Below are positions 1 to 10,784 of a DNA stretch of 64,000 nucleotides, one piece after another. Every line of letters begins with the position of its first letter. Position 1 is the first letter of the stretch. Source of the DNA: Antedon mediterranea (Eukaryota; Echinodermata; Crinoidea; Comatulida; Antedonidae). The notes under the pieces were generated by a model. The model was not told the DNA's origin. It ran no database searches and saw only the letters and a program-made list of their open reading frames with translations. A program made the translations under genes and the position numbers. Location: the NCBI RefSeq assembly GCF_964355755.1, contig NC_092680.1:3201001-3265000 (forward strand), read 5' to 3'.

Positions 1-3000
1 ATACTTGCTTTAACATAAGAACCGAGGAAAAAACGTGGCAAGGAGCTAATGTGAGTTGTATATCGTCTGGAGCAAACCTGGCGTACATTGGAAATGAGGA
101 AACAAAAAAAGAAGTTGTAAAGGAGATTAATAGGAAATACGGGAATGATGATCAAAACTACTGGATCGGATTGTACGAAGATATTGTGACGCAGTGGTAC
201 TGGGCTGACAGTTAGTTTTATTTAAATAAAGATACATCATTAAATAATGTGATAACTGTCATATTCATTGTTTTAGTCACTTATTATCCAATATCGTTTA
301 TTAGTATCATAATTGTATAACTGAGAATAATAATAATAATTATCACCTTATTATTACGTTAATCGTCATTCGTCTCGTAACAGTCATAATTACAATAAAG
401 TTATTACCAAGTAATATTATATATAATCATAATCACAACGTCGTATAATTTATTCATTGTATTCCATCATTACCAGTGGTAATATAATCCCATTTGTAAA
501 CTCTACGGATTACTTCAACCATGGAGGATCCTCCATGCTTCAACTATTTCTTTATAATATAATAGGTAATTAATTTCGTTATGGCTTTTCTCCTGATATA
601 CTTCCACATGTTGAATTACTTTTGAATTATCAGTTGATTATTGCATAAAGTATATTATACCGTTAACTTGATTCTATCACAGGTAATTCTCCCATGGTTT
701 ACACTAATTGGGAATCTGCATCAGCTGGTGACGTTGGCGATCGTTGCTTTCTTAAGGGCAGCACAGCGAAATGGGCAAGCGTATTTTCTGGAACTACAAT
801 GGGATATATCTGTCAATTTGGTATGGAACTTTTTTTATGGAATGCATCATTTTTAAAGTAACACATTGTAGCAAGCTCAAAAGATATTGAAGACATAAAG
901 CATCCATGTGTGTGTATTACAGTTCAATTAAAACTAATGAACATTTTTGTTTTCTATTTTAACTTAATTATAATAATTATTCTATTAAATAAATCATCAA
1001 GAAATATGTTGCTTTTTAATTGATTTTTAAATTCGTTTATTTAATCCTTAGCTGACGATTGCCCAAACCATTTTACCTCAACTGGAGACTTTTTAAAATA
1101 TGGTCCAGCACACATTGATGGAAATACCTACTGTTATGTGTTCAACCCGTCGTCTAATAGCAATTGGAACGGAGCGAAAGACACTTGCAAGTATCAATAT
1201 TATGACTACAGTGGAGGAAGACAAATGTTAGGACGTCTTGTTGAAATCACAGATGAGATCACACAAACTTACATTGAATCGTTGATAACAAAGAACAGTA
1301 ATGACCTCGGTGGTGGTGACTATTGGATTGGTGCTGAAAAAAGGAACGCTGATCCACGTATTTGGAAATGGACAAATGGCCAGTGCATCGTTTTGATTAC
1401 ATTTAAAATTTATATAAATTATGGAGTTTCTCAATTGATAAATAACCATGTGTCCATTGTCATTGTTTAATTATGTTATCGAATTGATAGATTAGCTGAC
1501 TCATGTATACATTTTTAAAATTACCTTTACATACTAACTGGTAGTAACTAGTTTATACTGAGCTGTGTATTCGGACCACCATAAAAATGAAGACAAGAAA
1601 GACCAATGGAAAGATAGTAACAGGAATATATCTGTAATTTTATAGGTCTTAATTCTACCTATACATCATGGGGTCCTAATGAACCTAGTGGTGATGGGAA
1701 TTGCGTCAACCTGTTGAAAGTACACGGGTATAATTGGTGCGATGAAGGTTGTGATAAATCATCAAGGTACATTTGTAGTTACGGTGAGTAACATTTAAAT
1801 GGCCACTATAATACTGAGAGATTATCGCGTTGAATTATTGTTTTAAATAGCTATGACGTAACAGACCATACAAAAAATGTACTTATTATTATTATGTTAA
1901 AGCTTATTAAAATCTTGAGTTATCTGTATCTTTAAAATAGGCGGAAATGAATAGCACGCCCTACTATTGCTTTCTGCATTTTGCAAAGTACTGTTGTATT
2001 TTTTGCTTTTTTCGCTTTTTCATACTCTTTTGAACAGATTATACTGATACTGTTACTTTCTGTGGGTTTCCTGGTGGTATACTGAACGGATTTGTTTTAG
2101 ACGATGCAAATGATAAATACGACATAGGAGATGTTGTTCGCTACGATTGCATAAACGGCTACGATATGAAAGGATCACCTAATGTCACATGTACAAATAA
2201 TGTTAAATGGGAAAATAAACCATTCTGTGAGGGTTAGTAAGAATTTTTGTTTGTTTAGAAATAGTCAACTTACAAACGTTATTAACAAACATTTTTTTCT
2301 CGCTCCTATAAAAACATTTTCTAAATGTATGTTTCGTTTTAATTAGCGGTAACGTGCACATCTACCCCACACAACATTGAATTTGCTTCTTTTAAAAATG
2401 TGTCAGCTGCCAAGTACGGTGACGTGGTTGTGTACGAATGTTTGGATAATTACACTATGGTGGGATTTGGTGTTTCAACGTGCTTAGCTAATGCGACATG
2501 GAGTTATCCAGAATTTACTTGTGAAGGTATATTAACACATCACATCCAATCCATGTTGACATATCTAATTAGATTTTCTTAAGTTTTTTTCTTCAAGAAA
2601 TTATTATTTTGTAAATTTATAGTCCGATGACACGTATCACACCTATAAACCCGTGTCGCCGTGAGGAGCGAGGACACACGTCCCAATATTTGCGCATGTG
2701 CACAACTAACTAACATGACATAGTTTGGTCATTGACCGTCACAAATTGAAAGATTTTTTATACCCGACGACTCTTCTCCGTTCTTTCTATCGACTCTGTA
2801 TTATTAATTCTTTATTGAAAAAGCTCCGTGATGAATAACATTACAGAAAAGGGAATTTGTTTATCGGTGAAGGAACGAATGATATCTTGATATTAAAAAC
2901 TTTTGATTATGCAGATACATCTGACAGAGAAATTATTTCAACAAGTGAATATCCGGGAACGTTAGATATGACAACTAGCACAACAATCGTAACTCACATA

Positions 3001-4684
3001 CAACAAACGGACAGTAAAGCATCAACAACACAGAAATTGCTGACAACAAGAGACATATCAGTAACTAATACAAAACAAACTGTAGAAGGGACAATCTCAA
3101 CACATGCGACGACCGCCGAAACAACAACTCCAACACAGCACACAGCTGGTATGGCATCAAAGACCGAAAAAGAACAGACGACAAAACATATATCAGTAAC
3201 TAATACAAGAAAAACAACCGCCGATATTGTATCGAAAACACAGAAAATGCTAACAACGAAACAAATACCGGTGGTAAATACTGATGATGCTTTATCAACT
3301 CAATCACAGAAGGCAACGGTTTTCACAAAAAGAACGCAGACAGCACAAGAGGAATTCACAACTAAGCCTTCAAAAACAGAAGAGTCGACGTCATCGTTAC
3401 GTACAAAGGAAAGTGAATTGACATCCAATCGTCAACCAAAACAGACTAACACGACTGAAGCAAAACCGACGACCATCACAAAAGGTATGTGCTTTGTCTA
3501 AATTCAAATTTGTTCTAATCAAGTTAAGCTATATTCACACTTAATTTCACGGAACGGAAGATGGCGCCGTTCAATTCTGTATATGATTTTCATTTTCCAA
3601 TATTTAACAATACAGCGCCGTCTTCTATTCCGTGAAATGGAACAAGTGTGAATATAACTGTAGTCCTTATTCTCTACAGTAATCGAGTGTTTCGTTGCTT
3701 AAGAGAAACAAACTACCTCTAAAGTTTCTGAACACATTCATGATTTATATAATTTGATCAAATCATTTTACATGTTTTCTTTGAATCAATTACGTCGTGA
3801 ACCTTTAAAAAGAACGTAATTTATTTATGTATTATGTTCATTCATGATTTTATAAGTTGATTTTTGAAAGCGAGAGTGATGAAGTATATTGTGTACATGA
3901 ATGTGTCTATGTAATACCCGATTCTGCAGCTGTCACTAGATACGAGTCTAGCTGATGTAGTAAGTGTATGTTAAATAGATCCATTAACGAATGAATAAAC
4001 ATGCTAAGGAATGAAACTTTAAATTTCAGAATCAGAATCTACCAAAAATCCAGATAAAGGAATGGAAGTCGGATTGATAGGTCAGTAACTTCTTTAATGT
4101 TTTAAATGAAATGCAGCATCTAAGATATCAATATTATCACTGAATAATTTTCATTATATTAATCATTATCACCACAACAATAAGTAATACTTTATTACTT
4201 TTTAATTATAGTAACAATTGCAATACTCGGTGTATCAGTGATCATCGTGGCTGGTGGACTAGTGTTTTGGTTGGTTGTTAGATTTACCAAGCCTAGGTAT
4301 AAATAATAAATCAATATTTATAGAATGATACAATCGTTTTAAACATCTTCCCATCTCCATCTCTTCTGCAATCTGCCGTCAACATATACTACAAATGTTG
4401 ATAAATGGTCATGGTTTGTGTTGCTTTAGTGGATGACGTCATGCACCCTCAATTCCTCACTTATTTATAATAATCAATATTTATATAAATTGACTGGTAT
4501 TAAATATATGTTGTAGTAACGTCAGTGACGTCACAAAGAAACACAAAGTAGTTGACTCATAGGTACAAAAGTCATTCAACTGTTTACGCCTTGTGACAAA
4601 TGTGTTGTCTCTTGCAGAGAAGTTGCTCCTGGTACCAAAGAAGTGCCGATCGAACTTATGCCTCAATCTAACACAGTTAACTAA
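1..4684 (+). CDS. C-type lectin/sushi/mucin single-pass receptor, 5' end outside window
   Basis: Exons read from splice sites and frame: 1-210, 683-820, 1052-1378, 1646-1783, 2038-2232, 2347-2526, 2915-3484, 4030-4080, 4212-4296, 4618-4684 (stop TAA 4682-4684). These give about 652 residues, and the exon lengths keep one open frame. Order: C-type lectin domain 1 (exons 1-2, WIGL motif, closing YICQF), lectin domain 2 (exons 3-4, WIGA, EPS, RYICS), two sushi/CCP domains (one exon each, ending W..xxxFC), a Thr/Ser-rich mucin stalk (exon 7), a short linker, a TM helix rich in V/I/G, and a short tail ending ELMPQSNTVN. Most exons are phase 1, typical of shuffled extracellular modules. The missing 5' part probably encodes a signal peptide and perhaps more sushi domains, as in the paralogue at 13612. 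Lectin domain 1 lacks EPN/QPD and WND, so calcium-dependent sugar binding is doubtful. A role in recognition or adhesion at the cell surface is inferred. AATAAA signals lie near 4848-4857. Confidence 0.85.
1379..1645 (+). other. intron with probable GC-AG splice sites
   Basis: Frame continuity between lectin exons 1052-1378 and 1646-1783 requires the intron to begin with GC (1379-1380, GCCAGT). The paralogous receptor has a GT donor (GTCGGT) at the same codon position, at 17176. No GT nearby keeps the frame. It could be a true GC-AG intron, a mutated donor or a base error. Confidence 0.55.
3529..3658. repeat. MITE-like palindrome, family D (copy 1)
   Basis: Terminal inverted repeats of about 45 bp: a TATATTCACACTT end, then a CGGAACGGAAGA..GGCGCCGTT block that recurs inverted and ends AAGTGTGAATATA. 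It lies in the intron after the mucin exon of the first receptor. A second copy is at about 27195-27320 and a fragment at about 29210-29240. Confidence 0.75.
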
Positions 4685-6786
4685 CACTAACATCTGACAG
4701 AAACACTGTCTTCAACTGAAAGAACAGCGATTTAATGATGAAACTAGTGGATTAAATGAAGAAAACGAAATGTGTAAAATGGTCTTTTTAGTGGCAATTG
4801 CACTGTACTGAAATACAACATCGCTGTGAGCATATTCTAAATTTCAAAATAAATAAAAGTTATTACAATCACAGATTCGAAGCACATCTATCGAATATTC
4901 TTCTATATCGTCTATTTATAGTCTTTCAGTCCATCAATTTCGAGTTTTGTCTTGTTTGTGTTAGTCCATCACTCGGCATTTCGATTTTTGTCTTGTTTAT
5001 CATTTTTGTCTGGAATCGAGCTAAAGCATTATACGTATAAAAAACGATGTGTGCCAAAATGCTTATCTTTTTACCAATGTTTAAGTCGAAATGCAGTAAC
5101 TATACTTACGCCTACGTTATACAGGGCAGAATAAGGTGAAATAGAATGCCTCTGTCAATCAATCAAATACAAATATATATAATAGGTCGGTATACTATGA
5201 GCCCTCCAAAACTATCTAATCTTATCAATACAAAAAACAAAGCATATAGGTTCTTAAGTCACATGACATTGATATGATGACCATTGTGGTAGGCCTAAAC
5301 CATTTCCATTTACCTCTTCCAGAACTTTTTCTGTCATTAACACAAGTATTGTTTGTTTGTTTGTTTTATCTTTATACTGGGTGACCTCTTCAGTCAAAGA
5401 CTGATCTCCCAGAGGGCCCAGTTGGTGATCAGTGGCTGTGATGTACTAGTACACCGGGGTAACCCCCTACTCGTCTCGAAAGATGTACTAGGTTCTTTAA
5501 AGTGCACACGAGCAAGTTGTGTACACTGGACCTACGGTTTATAGTCCTTATCCGATAAGACTCGTTCTACCACCAGAACCATGGAGTGAGTGAGCCTCGA
5601 ACCCCTGCCGATGTTATGGCTACGTGATTACGGTTCCACTGTCTTAACCGCTCGGCCACTCACTCAGTACTAAAATAACAAAAGACATTTTGATTTTGTA
5701 TACATGTACGGTTTTATATTTTAAAAATGATAGGCCTACTTACATAATTAGTAATTAATATTATTTGAAGGAATAGAATATACTAGTACAACAGATCAAA
5801 AACCAATAGATGCACTGATTATATTTAAATAACATAATATAAAACTGACTCCAAATTACGAGAGGCAAGCCATTCAACGTTTCGATCTTTATTTGATCAT
5901 CATCAGGAAAAATAATTCCAAAGGCAAAAAAGAAGTTTTGCACAGTTAACTCTAAGTTATTAAAGATTTTGCGTGCGCATCTGCGTTCATAAGTCTTTAT
6001 TCCCATGCGATAACTTTCTTTTCAGTTAGGCCAACGTAATTACGTTAATGACTAGAAAATAGTGATACTTAATACACAACTACATTTATTATCTTCTTCT
6101 TATTATTTCATTGATGATATTTGTTGGTTTGAATCATTCAAATGATTATCTACCAAAAACGATACTTTACTCTCCCGTGCTAATGATGGCATTGCAACAC
6201 TAGCCCTAGTTCCAACCATGTGCCAACAATGAATGTCCTTTCAACCCACTTATCGGTTTTACTTTCAGATAATCATAACTCTTGTTCTTATGCATTTGAC
6301 TATGTAAACAAACTGGTTATCTTTATCCGACCGTTTTTGTATTCACATTTAGATAGCAACGCCTGTCTTTGTGAATGATATCTAACAGAATTAAATAATC
6401 ATAATCCAATTAGAAATTAAAAACGTGAAAGATTAAAACGGTGTTGGATAAGTGAGAAGGGACGACGCGAACCAACGCCTAACACTATAAACTTAACGTA
6501 TGTAAATTTATGTAAGTATTGTTTATCTTCCTAACAGTATTTTTTTAGGAATATTAATTTAGTTTGATTCATTACCAAGCAACAGTCTTGAAAACCGCTT
6601 CCTATTGGTCTCTATGGTCTCTATATCAATCGTGTTCCATAAACTCTGGACATTAAGTGAACACGAAAGAAATTTATAATCGAAATGGACCCGATGAAAC
6701 TGGCCCTTTGGACTTCTTTATTGCTATAAATGTGTAATTGTGTGTGGTTTTGTTTTTAGTACTGTGAACAATCTCTCACCGAAGAA
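4685..6786. other. intergenic spacer between receptor 1 and the stalk-only paralogue
   Basis: Contains the 3' UTR and polyadenylation signals of the first receptor, one SINE (5366-5668) and a dispersed CTGATGA..GAAACG module near 5862-5916 on the minus strand. Short ORFs here show no recognisable domain. The 5' UTR of the next gene lies immediately upstream of 6787. Confidence 0.6.
5366..5668 (-). mobile_element. tRNA-derived SINE, family A (copy 1)
   Basis: The minus strand starts with a tRNA-like head: GAGTGAG stem, A box TGGCCGAGCGGTTAAG, B box GGTTCGAGGCTC, closing CTCACTC. A tRNA-unrelated body of about 220 bp follows, ending near CAGTATAAAG. The head resembles tRNA-Leu. Other copies are at about 14585-14910, 31847-32130, 55929-56455 and 62192-62486. 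Confidence 0.85.
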
Positions 6787-9700
6787 ATGTTCAGCCGAAG
6801 AAGGATCGAGTTACTCTTGATTTGTCTGCTAAGTTGTGCTATACAATGTGAAGGTACAGTACAATTTTGTTTTAAAATTACCGTTTATCTCGATTATGGT
6901 AACTTTGTCCAACATCGGCAACTGCATGCATCCTCCTGCAGGCCAGTTACTACTACTACTATACGGTGAATTCTATCGATTTTTTCTGACGAGAAGTTAA
7001 TTAAGGATTAGATAAAACTTGGTTGCTTTGTTCATAGGTCTGTTTCTTTTGATGGGCATTCGGAAACTGAAGGTTAGGCCATTTCGTTGAATAATAGGCA
7101 TAGGCATACGTTGCATTTACCCGAGGTTATGATGTAATTGGCCAATAAATTGTAATTTTGTTTTGCCCTGTTTCAACTGTAATTACTGTTAATTTGTTTT
7201 GCATTTAATAAGGTTCATAGATATTTTGAATCCACCGAGAATGTTGTTTATATCACTTTCATAATAACGACTTCATCAAGTTGGAGATAAATTATTTAAT
7301 TAAAGATGTTGGCTAACGTAATGGTTATATTTATAGTAGGCGCTAATGTTGATTTACTATTTTTATCTGAAACAAATGCGAAATCTGTCCTGTTTTTCAC
7401 TTTCTTCAATTAGGTCTACGTTATTATTTTATGTTATAAATGGTTTTGTTTAAGAAGACTACCTAATTGTACTTTTGTTTAGTGGATTGCTTATTATTAT
7501 TAGAAGAAGACTAGTAAATTAAAAAATAATTATTTATTAAATTAATATTAGAAATTCTTATTTCAAAAAGCCTTCTTTGATATTTATAATATAAAGTCTA
7601 CATTTAAAATGGTCAAAGAGTATTAATCCAGACTCTAGTGGTAAGTTAAATTTGTATTAGTTATCATTTAGGTCCTTGGGTGGATGGTAAATAATAAATC
7701 AGATAAGATGTTCGTTTGGACCAATCAGAACAATCGGTTTAAATATTCACGATTTCATTGTAAAGTTTACGTGTAAATATTATTAATCTACCATGGAAAC
7801 TACACGATCAAGATAAAGATTCAGGTGAATTTTAAAGGTATCTGAACTACTGACGTAACTAGAATTTATGACTACTGCATACGTGAATAATAAAGTTTAA
7901 GTAGCCAGTTCCCAAAAACCTGGTCGATATTTGAACTAAGATTACAAAAAGCAATAATATGTAAAAAGATATTACAAATTTCTCATCGATTCTAATCGAC
8001 ATATCAAGAGACAAAATGTTATAGAATACTACATGAATTAGATTGAATTATTACATATATAGAAATAACTAATACAAATAATAATTTAGAATTATCGAAA
8101 TAAACTGTTAATATTCTATTTCTAATGGCATAGGTTCAACGGAGGATTATACTGACCAGACGATTACAATTACTGAAGTAGAGCAGACATTCGATACTAC
8201 ATCCATAACGGAAGAAACCTCACCAACAGAAATGTCAACAACAGCTTCAGAAACAACTGCTGGTACGACAGTCACAAAAGATTTTTTTTTTAAACCATAT
8301 TTAAAGAGGGTGATCCATCCAGCAATTGCTGATCATTAGGGACCCTCAGAGGTTCATAAGACAAACCTATATACGAGATGCTCTACATAAACAAAGTCTT
8401 ATTACAAGTCTTTGGGAGTGGAGTTGTAATTTTGTCCTTAGAAAAAATCCTGACATGTGACGGGACTTGAACCCAGGAGCCTTGGAGTGGTAGCCAAGCA
8501 TCATAACCACCAAGCCACAACTCCACTCCTTACAGGTAGTATAGGTACAGTAGGCCTATGCATCAAATAGACCAAACCATGGAATGAAGAAACATGGTCT
8601 AACCAAGGAAATCTAACAAGCAGGATTTATATGTGGCTGCGACACGATCACTTCCATGCCTCTTAACAGACACTGCGTGCCGCGGAGTATGTACATAGTA
8701 CATTGTTGGTATTTGTCACAGCCAGACATAAGATCAAAGGACTGTTACGAGTTCCCATTTGGAAAGGCGAGCTCAGTGTCCTGTTGTTAGATTACCTTGG
8801 TCTAACCAAGGCAATCTAACAAGCAGGATGCTGAGCTCAAAGGATTTATCTGTGGCTGCGACACGATCACTTTCATGCCTCTTAATAGACGCTGCGTGCC
8901 GCGCGGAGTATAGTACAGTACTGTTGGTATTTGTCACAGCCAGACATAAGATCAAAGGACTGTTACGAGTTCCCATTTGGAAAGGCGAGCTCAGTGTCCT
9001 GTTGTTAGAATACCTTGGTCTAACCAAGTTCTTTATTACAATTGCAATTCTACACAGTAGTATATTATTTTGATTGATTGAATAATCAACGAGATACAAA
9101 TCTATATTGATTAGTAAATGGTAATGATTGCTATTCATATTTATTAAAATAAAGCTATCAATTCAAGTAATGCAGGTTTCATTAATCACATTACATTTTG
9201 AAACATATCTTCTGAACCTTTTTTAAGATCGAAGTCTTTTTCCATGGTTCAATTCAAAACAACTGACGCATTATTCTCAAATCGGTCTTCTTATATAATT
9301 CAAAAGGATTGTAACTTTATCTTTGAAATTATTTATTAACAATTGTTGAGAAATATACATTAAGGTTTAGGCATGTTTAAATTTCAGAGTCAGAAAGTAC
9401 CCAAAAGCCAGATGAAGGAATGGAAGTCTGGTTGATAGGTGAGTAGGCCTAATGTCTTTATGTTTTGTAAAGATCTAAAAGCTCTGTCTACACTATCAAA
9501 CTAGTCTGAAAAAGTGTGATGTTCCCAAATATGATAATTATATGGCCAAATATGGTATTGATATGCCCAAATATGGTAGTGATATGACATCATCATGTCC
9601 ATATATGGGCACATCACATTTTTTTGTCACATAAAGTTTGATAGTGTAGATGGTGATGGTGGTATTCGATTTACTTTTTTGTTGTTTTTTGTAGTTTCTA

Positions 9701-10784
9701 ATTGTGTTATATTATTTATATGTTATCTTTTGTTTTGAGGAGCCTATTCACTACAAGCTATGCTTTCTTTTTGGCTCCTCCAATTTATATTTATATATTT
9801 GTAAAGTGAAATAAAATGAAATGAAAATGAATGAAATGAATACAACCTTAAATTGTTCATTTCCATCGTCAGCATCACTATCTTGTTTTTCATTACAGTA
9901 ACAATCGTAATAGTCAGTGTGTTAGTTATCGCCTTAACTGCGGGATTGGTGACATGGATGGTTATGCGATATACCAAATCTAGGTAAAATATCATTGAAG
10001 TATTATTAGTAATTTTATTGTTTGCTATCAATGTTTACACTAATCTTTATGTTGCTCAGACCAACATTATAATATTAAATTTAAACAAGAAACATAATAA
10101 TTAAATTATGATTATGAAGATGATATGGTGTTTTTAGAAAAGTGATGCTCATTATTTCTACTGGAACGAAATAACGATTTTGCATTTTCCATTCTATCCA
10201 ATATTGTAAACTTAAAAGATGTATTGTCCCCTAAAAACATGAAAAATGAAAATTAATTAAATCAGACGTTGAATATGTTATTTTGTAGTTTTAATAAAGT
10301 TAATCACTTCCATAGAAAACAAAAGGGAAAAAAATAAAGCTTTCACCTATAAATTAACTAAATAAATGGTTAAATTCAACCAAAAACCCACTGGCTGGCA
10401 GCCAATTTGGCCATTTTTTGCTTTAAATTCCAGTTTTTCAGGTAAATACATTTTTTTGATCCACTTTCGAGTCAAAGTGAATTGCTATTAAAATGGCATG
10501 TTCAACAAAAATGTTAAGAATTAAGAATTATTTTTTCAGGGGGACAATACATTATTTTACCAGAATAATTAATAAGACGGTGCATGCATATAAAGGCCGT
10601 TTTGTCAATTAATGTTGTGCGTCAGTTTACATAAGATCTTTCAGAGAAGCTTTTTTTATTGATGATTTATACTGTAATAACATTTTATTTTATCAGAAAA
10701 GTTGCTCCAACTGAAGAAACACCGGTTGAACTTATGTCACAATCCAGCTCATTGTCTGAAACTGAAAAACCATTGGTTGAATAA
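6787..10784 (+). CDS. small stalk-and-anchor membrane protein, lectin-less paralogue
   Basis: Five exons: 6787-6853, 8134-8262, 9388-9438, 9899-9983, 10697-10784 (stop 10782-10784). Lengths sum to 420 nt, an open frame of 139 residues. Exon 1 is a signal peptide (MFSRRRIELLLICLLSCAIQ, then CEG). Exon 2 is a Thr/Ser/Glu-rich stalk. Exon 3 (SESTQKPDEGMEVWLI) and the TM exon 4 are close relatives of the linker and TM exons of the receptor at 1-4684, with the same phases and lengths (51 and 85 nt). The tail ends PVELMSQSSSLSETEKPLVE, similar to ELMPQS in that receptor. No lectin or sushi exon is visible in the introns. It could be a real short mucin-like protein, a remnant left by loss of the lectin/sushi exons, or a gene with undetected exons. 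AATAAA at 11034-11039. Confidence 0.7.
8285..8528 (-). mobile_element. tRNA-derived SINE, family B (copy 1)
   Basis: On the minus strand the head reads GGAGTTGTGGCTTGGTGGTT (A-box-like) with B box GGGTTCAAGTCCC, then a body of about 150 bp. A diverged copy is at 59435-59660. The element lies in intron 2 of the stalk-only gene. Confidence 0.75.
8562..9030. repeat. tandem duplication of a ~225-bp unit
   Basis: A unit running from TCTAACAAGCAGGAT to TACCTTGGTCTAACCAAG occurs twice in succession (about 8588-8805 and 8812-9030) with small indels. The junctions are palindromic (CTTGGTCTAACCAAG), suggesting a mobile unit with inverted ends. Minus and plus ORFs across it are repeat artefacts. Confidence 0.75.
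9481..9652. repeat. MITE-like palindrome, family B (copy 1)
   Basis: Ends are GTCTACACTATCAAACT and its inverse AGTTTGATAGTGTAGA. The interior has repeated ATATGG words (CCCAAATATGGTAGTGATATG, CATATATGGGCACAT). It lies in an intron between the linker and TM exons. Related copies: about 15436-15503, 23825-23926, 29705-29812, 48872-49011, 51388-51533, 57230-57392, 63371-63487. Confidence 0.8.
10215..10560. repeat. MITE-like palindrome, family C (copy 1)
   Basis: Terminal motif AAAGATGTATTGTCCCC at the left and its inverse GGGGGACAATACAT at the right. An internal inverted block includes AATAAAGTTAATCACTTCC. Further copies or fragments: 22878-23100, 26542-26835, 33543-33834, 50432-50618, 50833-51152 and a fragment near 58291. 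Confidence 0.75.

Noticed and set aside
8459-8528. Functional tRNA gene on the minus strand
   Set aside because: Only the boxes match; the body and a second copy at 59435-59660 show a SINE.
8759-9138. Opposed ORFs of 104 and 121 residues
   Set aside because: Both lie in a duplicated non-coding repeat unit and have no recognisable domain.
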